From contig NZ_AP026738.1 of the NCBI RefSeq assembly GCF_002157685.2, positions 3,348,001 to 3,412,000 on the forward strand: a stretch of DNA of 64,000 nt. Reading direction: 5' to 3'. The notes under the pieces are model-generated. The model was given only the letters and a program-made list of their open reading frames with translations. It made no database searches and was not told the DNA's origin. The first letter of the stretch is position 1, and the number at the start of each line of letters is the position of its first letter. Below are positions 37,110 to 46,365 of the stretch, one piece after another. A program made the translations under genes and the position numbers. The DNA comes from Comamonas thiooxydans. Lineage in GTDB: Bacteria; Pseudomonadota; Gammaproteobacteria; Burkholderiales; Burkholderiaceae_C.

Positions 37110-37808
37110 TCAAGCCCTTTCGCCCTTGATAGATACCGGTCCCAGCGGGTACTTCACGTTGTGCTGATCGACCCATTCGGCATAGCTGGCGCGGGCGCCA
37201 GGGAAGCCGATGTATTTCCAGGACTGCATGCCGTGGTTGCCGCCATGCAAGGGATCGGCGAAATAGCCTTCCTTGGTATTGGCCAGCAAGGTGGTAAAGA
37301 AAAAGCTCAGCTCAGGGTCTAGCTTGATTTCGCCCTTTTGCAGCGCGGTCAGAGCTTCGTCCTGCTGCTCTGCGGCAAGGCCTTTGAACTCCTTGCCAAA
37401 GCGCTCCGTGCAAGCCGCATTGAAGGCGGGAATGGCCTTGCGATAGAGCTGCGCAGGGTTCAGAGGCGATTGCCAGCCGCGATCGGGCGTGGCGGCCGGG
37501 TCGTGCGGGCCTTCCATGTACCAAATTTCGGCATTGCCGTAGTAGCCCTTGAGCTGGCGATCAATGAATACCGGCACATGAGCTTCGATCGCTCCAGGTC
37601 CATCCCCTTCGGACGGGATCAGGCGCGCTGTTGCTGCCAGAACAAAAGCCCACTCGTCCGCATTGAAATACTCGGGCTTGTATGCATCCAGTTTGAGCGC
37701 AGGCTCTTTGGAGTTGGCACGCATTGCCACGGCCGTTCCAGCCAGTGCGACGCCAGCACCGGAGGCGAACAGAAAGGATCTGCGGCTTGGTGGGGAAAAG
37801 TTGGACAT
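37110..37808 (-). CDS. Gluconate 2-dehydrogenase subunit 3 family protein
   Basis: A 232-residue small subunit that chaperones and exports the flavoprotein. It has a Tat-type signal (SRRSFLFASGAGVALAGTAVA), then a helical domain with EYFNADEWAFVLAATARLIPSEGDGPGAIEAHVPVFIDRQL, the signature of the subunit-3 family. The leaderless flavoprotein is expected to be co-exported with it through Tat. It is the first gene of the three-gene unit; its start is ATG 37808. Confidence 0.92.
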   Translation of the reverse strand: MSNFSPPSRRSFLFASGAGVALAGTAVAMRANSKEPALKLDAYKPEYFNADEWAFVLAATARLIPSEGDGPGAIEAHVPVFIDRQLKGYYGNAEIWYMEGPHDPAATPDRGWQSPLNPAQLYRKAIPAFNAACTERFGKEFKGLAAEQQDEALTALQKGEIKLDPELSFFFTTLLANTKEGYFADPLHGGNHGMQSWKYIGFPGARASYAEWVDQHNVKYPLGPVSIKGERA

Positions 37809-38257
37809 TGTGCGATTCCTACATCGTGTGAACCTCGGCCATGCACAGCCAGTTGCGCGATGAACGAGTGTTCAGGTTTTTTGAATCAGCGGTGGGTTTG
37901 GGGTCGGTCAGGAAGAAGCGCACCCCCAAAGAAAATGCCCGCAAAGCGGGCACTCGTATGCAGAGTCAGAGCCTTTTTCAAGCCGGCCCATACCGCCTTA
38001 ACAATTTGATAATAGTTGTGCTGGCAAGTATCTGTGCCAGGCAAGCAGCTTGCCTACCAGCAAATCGTGGTTTTTCATTGGAGTGCGCAACTGGGGTTTT
38101 CACTTAGATATAAGACATAAGACCGCCTGCAACTCTGCGGCCCAAGACGCGGCCAGGCAGTGATGCCAGACTCAAGGCAGTGGAGAAGCCCAGACTCGAC
38201 CCCAACCACTGACTCATACGGCGAAAAGATGGAAGGTGACGGTGCACTTTTCCGACA
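37809..38257. other. Intergenic region upstream of the dehydrogenase operon
   Basis: About 450 bp without a gene. A perfect hairpin TGCCCGC-AAA-GCGGGCA (37936-37952) lies roughly 130 bp upstream of the operon; with A-rich flanks it could terminate transcription entering from the left or right. The remaining A/T-rich sequence (37995-38110) is the likeliest promoter area. No structured RNA or small ORF with a ribosome-binding site was seen. Confidence 0.5.
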
Positions 38258-39724
38258 CTAAGCAGGAGTCCGTGGCAATGAAAACCGGAACGTGGTGCCC
38301 TGTCCATCACCCTCGACAAGATGAATGGAGACTCCGTGCAGCTCCAGCATCTGGTGCACGATTCTCAAGCCCAGGCCTCCGTCGCGGCGGGCACCGCCTA
38401 TGGTAAACGGACGCCTGAACAGGCCTTCGCGCAACTCTGGCGGAATGCCTGGGCCGGAGTCACTGATAGTCACCTCCAGCTCTTGGCCCACTGCTCTTAT
38501 GGCTATCTTGATCGCCCCGCCTTCAGGGCTATAGCGCAAGGCGTTATCCAGCAGATTGCTCAGGACGCGCTCTATCATTCCCAGATCTGCACGAACTGCC
38601 GGAAGTTGAGGAGCAAGGTCCGCCTGCAAGGCAATATGGCGCGACTCTGCCGCAAGCTCGAACTTCTGGAAAACGTCCTGCACCAGATCAGCCAGGAAGA
38701 ATGATTCGAGCTCCGGTTGCACAAAGCCGTATTCCAGCCTGGCCAGTTCGAACAGGCTTTGGGACAAGGCCCCCACTCTTCGACTCTGGTCGAGCGCAAT
38801 GCCAAGGTAGCGCCTGCGCTCTGCAGGCTCCAGGCTTGCATCCTTGAGCAGCAAGGTCTCCAGATATCCATGCAAGGATGACAGCGGTGTGCGCAGATCG
38901 TGGGAAATATTCGCGATCAATTCCCGGCGCTCCTGATCCTGCCGCGCGAGGACTTTCCATTGCTCGCTGATGCGCAGCACCATCTGCCGATAGGCAGCGT
39001 CCAGCACTGCAATCTCGTCACGGCTGTGATCGGCCACATCCGGGGAGCGTTCCGGCATCTCGGGAGGAGCGCCATGCATGTCAAACTGCCGAACCGACTC
39101 GGTCAGACGCCGCAAGGGACGCGTGATCAAGGTGAAGGCGACTAGGCCCGCAGCGAGACAGAGCAGCCCGACCATGCCAATCGACAGCAGTGCCGTCTTC
39201 AACACCGCATCTGCCGAGCCTCTGGCAGCAAGAAGATCATGGGCCTCGCCAAGCAGCACCACATAGATGAAGCCGACTTGCCGCCCGTTCACGCTCAAAG
39301 GGGCCGCACTGAAGACCTTGCGGCCATCGCGGCTGCGCGGATCATCCCCCAAAATGGGCAGCATCTGTCCATCGATGAATCGATGCACCGGCTCAAGATC
39401 AACCCGGTCGCGACGCAAACGCCCCTCGGGTGCGGCATGGCCGGCAATGCGACCGTCGGGCTCCAGCAGATAGACCTCCACACTCGGGTTCACCATCATC
39501 AGCTGGTTGAAAAAATTTCGCACCGCGTTAGGCATCAAGCCATTCGCATCGGTCAGCTGGGCATCGCGGGCAATACTCTCGGCGACGTCGCGGGACAAGG
39601 CTTGCACCACCTCCAGTTCATGCATGCGGTTGGAGCGAAGTTGCAGCCAGGCCGAGGTACCGCTGCAGACCAGTAGCAACACGGCAAACACGATCGCCAG
39701 CCGCTGGGTCAGAGTCAGGTTCAT
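38258..39724 (-). CDS. Membrane sensor histidine kinase (probable stress sensor for the Msr operon)
   Basis: A 488-residue sensor kinase. Two helices (residues ~9-27 and ~180-200) bracket a ~150-residue periplasmic domain; then HAMP (ITRPLRRLTESVRQFD), the H-box ANISHDLRTPLSSLHGY, N-box NLLDNALRYSPEGG and G-box DSGPGIP. Its ATG overlaps the stop of the response regulator gene by 4 bp. Divergence from the msrB-dipZ-msrA operon suggests it senses periplasmic oxidative damage; that link is inferred. Confidence 0.9.
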   Translation of the reverse strand: MNLTLTQRLAIVFAVLLLVCSGTSAWLQLRSNRMHELEVVQALSRDVAESIARDAQLTDANGLMPNAVRNFFNQLMMVNPSVEVYLLEPDGRIAGHAAPEGRLRRDRVDLEPVHRFIDGQMLPILGDDPRSRDGRKVFSAAPLSVNGRQVGFIYVVLLGEAHDLLAARGSADAVLKTALLSIGMVGLLCLAAGLVAFTLITRPLRRLTESVRQFDMHGAPPEMPERSPDVADHSRDEIAVLDAAYRQMVLRISEQWKVLARQDQERRELIANISHDLRTPLSSLHGYLETLLLKDASLEPAERRRYLGIALDQSRRVGALSQSLFELARLEYGFVQPELESFFLADLVQDVFQKFELAAESRHIALQADLAPQLPAVRADLGMIERVLSNLLDNALRYSPEGGAIKIAIRAVGQELEVTISDSGPGIPPELREGLFRRPFTIGGARRDGGLGLRIVHQMLELHGVSIHLVEGDGQGTTFRFSLPRTPA

Positions 39725-40437
39725 TCACTCTCTCCAGTTTCAGCGAACTTGTAGCCGCGCCCCCAAACCGTGAGGATCCGCGTCGGCTGTGCTGGATTGA
39801 CCTCCACCTTGGCACGAAGCCGGTTGATATGGGTGTTGACGGTGTGCTCGTAGCCCTCGTGCTGATAGCCCCAGACCGCATTGAGCAGGTCCATGCGTGA
39901 GAACACCTTGCCCGACTGGCGAGCAAAGAAATACAGAAGATCGAACTCACGGGGCGTGAGATCGAGACGGCGTCCATTCAGGCATGCATCTCTTGCCACC
40001 GGATCCATGACCAGACCATTGACCGACAGGCTGCCGGATTCCAGGCGCGCACTCTGAGCCAGAGCATCCACCCGGCGCAGCAGAGCCTTCACCCGTGCCA
40101 CGAGTTCCAGAACGGAAAACGGCTTGGCCAGATAGTCGTCCGCGCCGATCTCCAGCCCCAGAATGCGATGCACCTCACTGGAGCGGGCACTGATGATGAT
40201 GATCGGCGTGTAGCGGGTCATGGCACGCGCACGCCTGCATATCTCCAAGCCGTCCACGCCAGGCAACATCAGATCCAGCACCAGCGCATCCCAGCCACCG
40301 CGCTCCAGATGCGCAAGGCCGTCATCGCCGCGGGCGCAATGCACCACCTCCAGCCCTTCGTCCCGAAGATGGAGCGAAAGCAGATCGGCGATGTGGGCAT
40401 CGTCCTCGACCAGCAGAATGCGACGAGCGAGAGTCAT
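39721..40437 (-). CDS. OmpR/PhoB family response regulator
   Basis: A 238-residue two-domain regulator. The receiver has the acidic pocket LVEDDAH, phospho-Asp in ALVLDLMLPG and the switch Lys in DYLAKPFS; the C-terminal winged helix contains LTPREFDLLYFFARQSGKVFSRMDLLNAVWG and VNTHINRLRAKV. It is the first gene of the regulator-kinase pair and lies 177 bp from the divergent msrB gene, whose promoter it is the obvious candidate to control. Confidence 0.94.
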   Translation of the reverse strand: MTLARRILLVEDDAHIADLLSLHLRDEGLEVVHCARGDDGLAHLERGGWDALVLDLMLPGVDGLEICRRARAMTRYTPIIIISARSSEVHRILGLEIGADDYLAKPFSVLELVARVKALLRRVDALAQSARLESGSLSVNGLVMDPVARDACLNGRRLDLTPREFDLLYFFARQSGKVFSRMDLLNAVWGYQHEGYEHTVNTHINRLRAKVEVNPAQPTRILTVWGRGYKFAETGESE

Positions 40438-40614
40438 GGGTAATCAGGTCTCCGGCAGGGGTGGTTGATGCAGCATCGTGGAGCACAGCCACGTGATTTC
40501 ACATTGTGCTCAAACTGCTGGCGGGGAGTTATCACGTTTTTTTTAACTTTGCGTGAGGACTTCGGGATCGCCACTCCATAAGCTCAATGTCATCGAACCC
40601 AGAAAGCCGATGCC

Positions 40615-41106
40615 ATGACCACCCGACGCCATATGCTGCTGGGCGCAGCAGCCTCCGCCGCAGCGCTTGCCACCGGAATCTTCCAGCGCCACGCGACTGC
40701 AGCGACAGAGACCTTCGAAATCAGCTATACCGACGCCCAGTGGCGTGCCCGGCTCAGTCCTCAGCAATATGCGGTGCTGCGCCAGGAAGCGACGGAGCCG
40801 CCCGGCAGCAGCCTGCTCAACAAGGAGCATCGTCCTGGAACATTTTCCTGTGCGGGCTGTTCCTTGCCCTTGTTTGCCTCCTCCACCAAGTTCGACAGCG
40901 GCACCGGCTGGCCCAGTTTCTGGAAGCCGCTGGACAACGCCGTCGCCACCCGCAAGGACCGAAGCTACGGCATGGTGCGTGTCGAAGCACACTGCCGGCG
41001 CTGTGGCGGCCATCTCGGCCATGTCTTCGACGACGGACCGCCTCCCACAGGTCTGCGCTATTGCATGAACGGCCTTGCCTTGGCTTTCACGCCCAAACCC
41101 GCCTGA
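40615..41106 (+). CDS. msrB: Periplasmic peptide-methionine (R)-S-oxide reductase
   Basis: A 163-residue MsrB. A Tat-like signal (TTRRHMLLGAAASAAALATG) directs it to the periplasm. Two zinc-binding CxxC pairs (CAGC and CRRC) and the core FDSGTGWPSFWKPL are present. The catalytic Cys lies in RYCMNGLALAF, where the more usual sequence is RYCINS. It reduces methionine-R-sulfoxide in exported proteins using electrons that should come from DipZ, encoded 13 bp downstream. Confidence 0.93.
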   Translation: MTTRRHMLLGAAASAAALATGIFQRHATAATETFEISYTDAQWRARLSPQQYAVLRQEATEPPGSSLLNKEHRPGTFSCAGCSLPLFASSTKFDSGTGWPSFWKPLDNAVATRKDRSYGMVRVEAHCRRCGGHLGHVFDDGPPPTGLRYCMNGLALAFTPKPA

Positions 41107-41119
41107 GGAGAAACAGGCC

Positions 41120-42952
41120 ATGCTGCTGATCGTCCTTGCCTATCTGGGTGGTGTGCTGACCATCGTCAGTCCCTGCATCCTGCCCGTGCTGCCTTTCGTG
41201 TTCTCTCGCGCGAACCAGCCCTTTGTGCGCAACGGCCTGCCATTGTTGGCAGGCATGGCATTGACCTTTGCGATCGTTGCCTCTCTCGCCGCCGTCGGCG
41301 GCGGCTGGGTGGTAGCTGCCAATCAGTATGGCCGCTGGCTGGCACTGGCTCTGGTGGCGGTTTTCGGGGTGACACTGCTGTTGCCGCATCTGTCGGAGCG
41401 GCTGACCCGCCCATTGGTGGCTGTCGGCGCACGCCTGTCGGAATCGGCACAGACAGGCGGTGCACCGCAAATAGGATCCTCTGTCGTGCTGGGAGTCGCA
41501 ACGGGGCTGCTATGGGCCCCATGTGCCGGGCCCATCCTGGGACTGATATTGACCGGTGCCGCCCTGCAGGGCGCCAACACCACCTCGACCCTCCTGCTGC
41601 TGGCCTATGCCGCCGGGGCTGCGACCTCCATGGCGGCGGCCCTGCTGCTCGGCGGTCGGGTATTTGCCGCGTTCAAGCGTTCGCTGGGTGCCGGTGAATG
41701 GGTGCGTCGCGGCCTCGGTGCAGCCATGCTCGCTGGCGTGGCCGCCATCGCCCTGGGGATCGATACCGGCGTGCTGGCTCGACTGTCAACGGCATCCACC
41801 GGCGGCCTGGAGCAGAAACTGGTCGAGCGCCTGAACCAGACTCAGGGTGGAGACCCCATGACCATGCGTGCCAATCCGGACCCGATGATGCGGGGAGCAT
41901 CCCAGGCCCCCGCCGAAGGGGGCGCCATGATGGCAGTGGGAGCCGCAATGCGCATGAGCGGACCATCGAGTGAAGCCCCTGCACTGCCCGATGAAGGCAT
42001 CGCACCATCGCTGGGCGGAGCAACCCAATGGCTCAACTCCAAGCCTCTGAGCGGGCAAGACCTGCGTGGCAAGGTGGTGCTGGTGGATTTCTGGACCTAC
42101 TCCTGCATCAACTGCCTGCGCACCCTTCCCTATGTGAAGGCATGGGCAGAAAAATACCGCGATCAAGGCCTGATCGTGATCGGTGTGCACGCCCCCGAGT
42201 TTGCTTTTGAGCGCGACATCGGCAACGTGAGCAAGGCCATGAAAGACCTGGGCATCAACTATCCGGTGGCCGTTGACAACCAGTATGCAATCTGGCGCGC
42301 ATTCAAGAACCAGTATTGGCCTGCTCACTACTTCATCGATGCCACGGGACGCATCCGCCACCACCACTTTGGCGAAGGCGGCTACGCGGAGTCGGAGCGG
42401 GTGATACAACAGCTTCTCCAAGAGGCAGGCAGCTCCCGGTCAACCATGGGCCTGACCGAGGTAGATGCCGGGGGCGTTCAAATGGCCGCCAACATGGATG
42501 AGGTCGCATCCCCCGAGACCTATCTGGGTTATGAGCGTGCCGAGAACTTTCTCTCCACACCCAAAGCCGTTCCCGACAGGACGGCAACGTATCTGGAACC
42601 GGAACGGCCCAGGCTGAACACCTGGGGCCTTGCCGGGCAATGGATGGTTGGAGCGGAAAGCGCCTTGCTGACCGGTCCATCAGGCAGCATCGTCTACCGG
42701 TTCAAGGCACGTGACCTGCACCTGGTGTTGAGCCCCGGCCCTGACGGAAAGCCCGTGCGCTTCAAAGTCCGCATTGACGGCAAACCACCCGGCACCGCCC
42801 ACGGCGTGGACGTGGCCGCCGACGGTAGTGGCACGGTTACCGGCCAGCGGCTCTACCAGCTGGTGCGCCAATCCGGAGTCATTACCGAGCACACCTTCAG
42901 CATCGAGTTCCTGGACAGCGGCGTTTCCGCCTATGCCTTCACTTTCGGATAG
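41120..42952 (+). CDS. dipZ: DipZ/CcdA-type thiol-electron transporter fused to thioredoxin-like domain
   Basis: A 610-residue membrane protein. The N-terminal third is a CcdA-like multi-helix module (LGGVLTIVSPCILPVLPFVF and GLLWAPCAGPILGLILTGA hold the two membrane cysteines). After a ~110-residue Met/Pro/Ala-rich linker comes a periplasmic TlpA/thioredoxin domain with WTYSCINCLRTLPYV (CxxC), then a C-terminal beta-rich domain typical of DipZ. It carries reducing power from cytoplasmic thioredoxin to periplasmic clients, here most likely MsrB and MsrA on either side. The ATG at 41120 has a GAGGAG box; an in-frame upstream ATG lies inside msrB. Confidence 0.92.
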   Translation: MLLIVLAYLGGVLTIVSPCILPVLPFVFSRANQPFVRNGLPLLAGMALTFAIVASLAAVGGGWVVAANQYGRWLALALVAVFGVTLLLPHLSERLTRPLVAVGARLSESAQTGGAPQIGSSVVLGVATGLLWAPCAGPILGLILTGAALQGANTTSTLLLLAYAAGAATSMAAALLLGGRVFAAFKRSLGAGEWVRRGLGAAMLAGVAAIALGIDTGVLARLSTASTGGLEQKLVERLNQTQGGDPMTMRANPDPMMRGASQAPAEGGAMMAVGAAMRMSGPSSEAPALPDEGIAPSLGGATQWLNSKPLSGQDLRGKVVLVDFWTYSCINCLRTLPYVKAWAEKYRDQGLIVIGVHAPEFAFERDIGNVSKAMKDLGINYPVAVDNQYAIWRAFKNQYWPAHYFIDATGRIRHHHFGEGGYAESERVIQQLLQEAGSSRSTMGLTEVDAGGVQMAANMDEVASPETYLGYERAENFLSTPKAVPDRTATYLEPERPRLNTWGLAGQWMVGAESALLTGPSGSIVYRFKARDLHLVLSPGPDGKPVRFKVRIDGKPPGTAHGVDVAADGSGTVTGQRLYQLVRQSGVITEHTFSIEFLDSGVSAYAFTFG

Positions 42953-42956
42953 CCAT

Positions 42957-43697
42957 ATGAACACACGCATCATCTCAGGGGCCGCCTTGAATCGGCGCGG
43001 CCTGCTCCAGACACTGGCCGGCAGCATCGTTTTGCTGGGCTGCGGACTGCTCTGGCAGCCAATGGCCTTCTCGGCCGAAGAAGCGGTTCGCCTTCCTGCC
43101 CCTGTCCTGGACCTCCCGGCTACCGGATCGTCCTCGCAACGTGCAATTTTTGCCGGCGGATGCTTCTGGGGAGTACAAGGCGTATTCCAGCACGTCAAGG
43201 GCGTGCAACGCGCGGTCTCCGGCTATAGCGGAGGTGCTGCATCCACAGCCTCCTACGAGCTGGTCAGCCGCGGCAACACCGGCCATGCAGAATCGGTCGA
43301 GATCACCTTCGATCCGACCCAGGTGAGCTATGGAGCTCTGCTGCAGATATTTTTCTCTGTCGTCCACGATCCCACCCAGCTCAACCGACAGGGTCCGGAC
43401 ACAGGAACGCAGTATCGCTCGGCAATTTTCACGACCAGCCCGGCCCAGCTCAAGACCGCGCAGGCTTACATCGCGCAGCTCGATGCAGCGCGCCTGTATC
43501 CTAAACCCATAGTCACCCGCCTCGAGGACAAGGCCAGCTTCTATCCGGCCGAGCTCTACCACCAGGACTTCATGACCGAAAACCCGCGCCACCCCTATAT
43601 CGTCTTCAACGATATGCCCAAGGTGAACAGCCTCAAGCGCCTCTTCCCCGACAGCTACCGCAGCGAACCGGTTCTGGTAAAGAAAACGCGCCCATAG
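42957..43697 (+). CDS. msrA: Periplasmic peptide-methionine (S)-S-oxide reductase
   Basis: A 246-residue MsrA with an exported N-terminus: Arg-Arg followed by a hydrophobic segment (GLLQTLAGSIVLLGCGLLW) that may be a Tat or lipoprotein-like signal. The catalytic motif is GGCFWGVQG, with GYSGG, GNTGHAESV and YHQDFM as in other MsrA proteins. It starts 4 bp after dipZ and closes the operon; it reduces methionine-S-sulfoxide, complementing MsrB. Confidence 0.93.
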   Translation: MNTRIISGAALNRRGLLQTLAGSIVLLGCGLLWQPMAFSAEEAVRLPAPVLDLPATGSSSQRAIFAGGCFWGVQGVFQHVKGVQRAVSGYSGGAASTASYELVSRGNTGHAESVEITFDPTQVSYGALLQIFFSVVHDPTQLNRQGPDTGTQYRSAIFTTSPAQLKTAQAYIAQLDAARLYPKPIVTRLEDKASFYPAELYHQDFMTENPRHPYIVFNDMPKVNSLKRLFPDSYRSEPVLVKKTRP

Positions 43698-44555
43698 CGA
43701 CTCCATCTCAGCGATGCTGCGGCAGAGCAGCAATTCTCGGCACAGTTGACGGTCTCGCTGAACCCGGCACACACCGTCGACGCCCCCCAGATCCGCGCGC
43801 ACATCAAGTACAGCCACCTGGGCCTCCGTCGAGGCCCGGGGTCGTGTGGGTGCCATTCAAGGCCGGCTCCGGAGCCGGTTCGACGGGGTATGGTGTGGCT
43901 ATCGGCTTCAATGAGGACGGCTTGCCCTCCGACTTGGACGCAGCCGATGGCCTGCTGCACGCCCTAACGATCCTGCCGATCAGCCCGAGCATCAAGAAAG
44001 CCCCATGAGTACCATCCTGCCCATCGGCTTCGGTCATGTCCGGCACCAGCGCCAACAGCCTGTGCAGCATGTCTTCGCGGCCCCATCTGCTTTCTCATGC
44101 AGCCACCGCTCAGCCAGCGCATGCAGCAGGACGAGGTCTCAGACACAGCTGGCGCGGCTGGATCAGCTTCCACGATTGCCAACACGGCAAGGTCGGTGGC
44201 AGTGCGCTGGCTTGGCTCGAACAACTTCTGCACGGCGAAGTCTGGTTGCACGCCTTCCGCGCGTACTGGGCGACCTTCGAACAAGCTTGCCAGCCAAACC
44301 CGAGCAACAAGCCCCCAAGGACTCACTCAAGACCGCGCGGTCATCCAAGAATCATCAGGGCTGAGCCCTCTACGCGCCTCAGTCCAGGAATTTGGCTCAA
44401 CCCTGGCCAGGCAGATTTCAGCATATGCCGGAAGGCTTTTCGCCCCTTCGCCTGCCCGGCACATACCTTGCTCTGGCCGGAATGGCTGCTGCCACGCCGT
44501 CCACTTCAAGCTGCATAGCCTGTGCCAACGGGAGGTACGCAGTACGCACACAAAC
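43698..44555. other. Gene-poor, apparently decayed chromosomal stretch
   Basis: About 860 bp between msrA and the tRNA terminator. Several overlapping open frames exist in all directions but none has a ribosome-binding site and recognisable protein features together. One plus-strand frame (43828-44007) reads through a protein-like Gly/Asp-rich segment (GAGSTGYGVAIGFNEDG...), suggesting the end of a lost gene. Base composition resembles the chromosome rather than the island. Confidence 0.4.
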
Positions 44556-44592
44556 AAAAAAACCTCTTAGATCAATGACCTAAGAGGTTTTA
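44556..44592 (-). terminator. Intrinsic terminator of the (former) tRNA-Val transcript
   Basis: An 11-bp stem AAACCTCTTAG/CTAAGAGGTTT with a 9-nt loop; on the minus strand it is followed by a U-run (A tract 44556-44562 on plus). It starts 5 nt beyond the CCA end of the tRNA fragment, as expected for a tRNA gene terminator. Confidence 0.85.
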
Positions 44593-44597
44593 GTATT

Positions 44598-44646
44598 TGG
44601 TGGGTGATACATGGATCGAACATGTGACCCCTGCCGTGTGAAGCCA
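44598..44646 (-). other. 3' fragment of tRNA-Val(CAC): genomic island attachment site
   Basis: Read on the minus strand, the sequence gives the 3' half of a tRNA: the 3' side of the anticodon arm with CAC in TTCACAC, the arm GGCAG, a variable region, the T arm with GTTCGATCC, and acceptor end ending ATCACCCACCA. The 5' half (acceptor, D arm) is absent; beyond 44646 the sequence diverges, and the 5' anticodon stem mismatches. Such a truncated tRNA followed by a genuine terminator marks the distal attachment site (attR-type) of an element integrated in a tRNA gene. Confidence 0.72.
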
Positions 44647-45147
44647 GGGGGCACATATTTTTACTCAATCCTGCTTCTTCCCGATACGCCCTCGGAACTC
44701 CTGATTAACTTTTAAAATCAATCACTTGGAAATCTATCAGCACAAAATGCAACGACATACATCTCTGTCGATCCCGCAATTTTAGCGATCTTCCCGGACT
44801 TCACTGTCGCGAAACTGTCGCGAAATTTTTCCTGATTTGCTCAAGGAATTTACGCCTTGGGTACTTCGTTTTGAGGGTCAATTGATAAAGCCCATGGATC
44901 GTTTTACGGGGTCTGATCCCGCCTGTGTGGTTCTGTGCCAATGCTGAAGATTTAGCGGGGTGCTGTGGTCTATGGTTGCCAATGCCAGGGCTGTTTGAAT
45001 TGCTGCCTTGGCTCAAAGGAGATCATGGAATGTAAGACCTCATCTGGCACTTCGGGCCTCACGGGAAAGCTATGTGTCTTGATTGCGTATTCTGGTTGGG
45101 CTGACCACCTGTAGCGGTTGCGGCTGACCAGTCTGCTGATCATGAAG
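44647..45147. other. Island edge region, no gene seen
   Basis: About 500 bp of A/T-richer sequence right of the attachment site. It contains a perfect tandem repeat ACTGTCGCGAA x2 (44803-44824). A minus-strand frame of ~70 codons here lacks a ribosome-binding site and domain. Possibly the tail of a lost integrase, but this cannot be supported. Confidence 0.4.
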
Positions 45148-45296
45148 GCTGATCTGAGCCATTCACGGTTCGGTGCTTGAGCGGCAGTAATGGTCAACAC
45201 CAGCCGTTGAAGGCTGCCTATCCTGAACGGCCGCTTCACCTTCGGGACCGGCCGCTCGATTGCGCGGTTTGCCACGCACTGGCTCGAAGGACCGCT
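45148..45296. repeat. Direct repeat copy A (~145 bp)
   Basis: This segment, beginning GCTGATCTGAGCC and ending GGCTCGAAGGACCGCT, recurs in the same orientation at 47171-47314 with only a handful of substitutions and a 5-bp length difference. The two copies bracket an unknown ORF, the GNAT gene and the short recombinase gene. Confidence 0.85.
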
Positions 45297-45363
45297 TCAG
45301 CGTGCCCCGGCAGGCTCGTGTCGACCCCAAGCAGTCATTTGAAATGATGGGCTTTCGCTCATT

Positions 45364-45645
45364 TCAAGCTAAGCATGACTCAGTAGTTTTGAAAGGCAGC
45401 GCATCTCGCTCTTCGCAAAGTGCATTTCTTATCTCGTCGTGGCAGTGGTTGTCACGCTTGATTTCATCAGGCAAATCATTGACAGGAACCAATGTGCACT
45501 TTGACCACAAGACATGCTGTCCTGTTAAGTCGTAAACATCAGTTTGGGTTTTCCGTACAGAGGCTTCGACACACTGGGTCTGGATAATTTTTCCAACTGA
45601 TTCTGTGCGCAAGAAAACCCCAGCATTTACACGAACAATTGCCAT
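45364..45645 (-). CDS. Hypothetical protein, 93 residues
   Basis: A small soluble protein beginning MAIVRVNAGVFLRTESVG and containing four cysteines spread over its length. An AGGAA box lies 11 nt before the ATG, and codon use is plausible but less GC-biased than the left two thirds of the window. No domain is recognised. It is followed on the same strand, after the repeat, by nothing recognisable, and preceded by the GNAT gene 73 bp upstream. Confidence 0.5.
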   Translation of the reverse strand: MAIVRVNAGVFLRTESVGKIIQTQCVEASVRKTQTDVYDLTGQHVLWSKCTLVPVNDLPDEIKRDNHCHDEIRNALCEERDALPFKTTESCLA

Positions 45646-45718
45646 AATCTTTAGTTTCCTGATGAAATTGACGGACTGATTGTGACCGAAAGCAGCGACA
45701 GAACCCTATCCTAAATAG

Positions 45719-46210
45719 TCAATCATAACCACGTAGTGGTTTGCTTAAAGTGACTAAGGATCGTGGTTCGTAGCCCAATTTTTCATAGAAATTTCGTGCT
45801 GGCATTTGCATTCCGGTTTGAAGGTTGATTCCTGTGAATCCGTCTTCACCAAGCTGCTTTTCAAATTCATACATGAGCTTTTGGCCTATTCCTTGTCGCT
45901 GATAGTCCGTGTGCACACATATTTCCTTGAGATGGAAAATCCAGCCGTTCACCCATCGCTCTCCCCAACCTAAAGCAATGCCAATTGCTTGCTCATTTCT
46001 GAACATGCTTAAGCCCCTAAAAGTCGGCATAGCAGCAAAACTTTCAAGCCGCTCAGCGGCCACAAGAGCTGTCCATCCATCGTTCCATGGCGGGGCATTG
46101 AACACCTCTTGGTAAAGGGCTGCAAATCGATTGGAGTTTTCTGCCGAAATTGGAGTAAATCGATCCATTGATATCTGTACTTTTGGTGAAGAAAAGGTCA
46201 GGATGCTCAT
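45719..46210 (-). CDS. GNAT family N-acetyltransferase
   Basis: A 163-residue GCN5-related acetyltransferase. The acetyl-CoA binding segment is EICVHTDYQRQGIGQKLMYEFE (Q-x-x-G-I-G), followed by the C-terminal NFYEKLGYEPRS. It could acetylate a small molecule (including an antibiotic) or a protein; no specific subfamily is evident. Start at ATG 46210 keeps the full N-terminus; ATG 46168 is an alternative. The gene is less GC-rich than the chromosomal part, consistent with foreign origin. Confidence 0.8.
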   Translation of the reverse strand: MSILTFSSPKVQISMDRFTPISAENSNRFAALYQEVFNAPPWNDGWTALVAAERLESFAAMPTFRGLSMFRNEQAIGIALGWGERWVNGWIFHLKEICVHTDYQRQGIGQKLMYEFEKQLGEDGFTGINLQTGMQMPARNFYEKLGYEPRSLVTLSKPLRGYD

Positions 46211-46365
46211 GCCATCTTCGGCAGAGAGGTGATCATGGTAGGTGATTCACACTGAAGTTGAATGTCGGGTTGTGGCCGAAAGTACCAGTTTTGCCCAGCG
46301 CCGCATTGCAGCCGTTGAAGACGGCCACCCGGCCGCAGTTTCCGGTGTGGCCGTCAGCGGCAACA

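Noticed and set aside
43698..44555. Several 60-160 codon frames (for example 44036-44518 and 43964-44326)
   Set aside because: Overlapping frames on both strands, no ribosome-binding sites, no consistent protein-like composition; treated as a decayed stretch.
44598..44646. A complete functional tRNA gene
   Set aside because: Only the 3' half is present; the D arm and 5' acceptor strand are missing and the anticodon stem mismatches on its 5' side.
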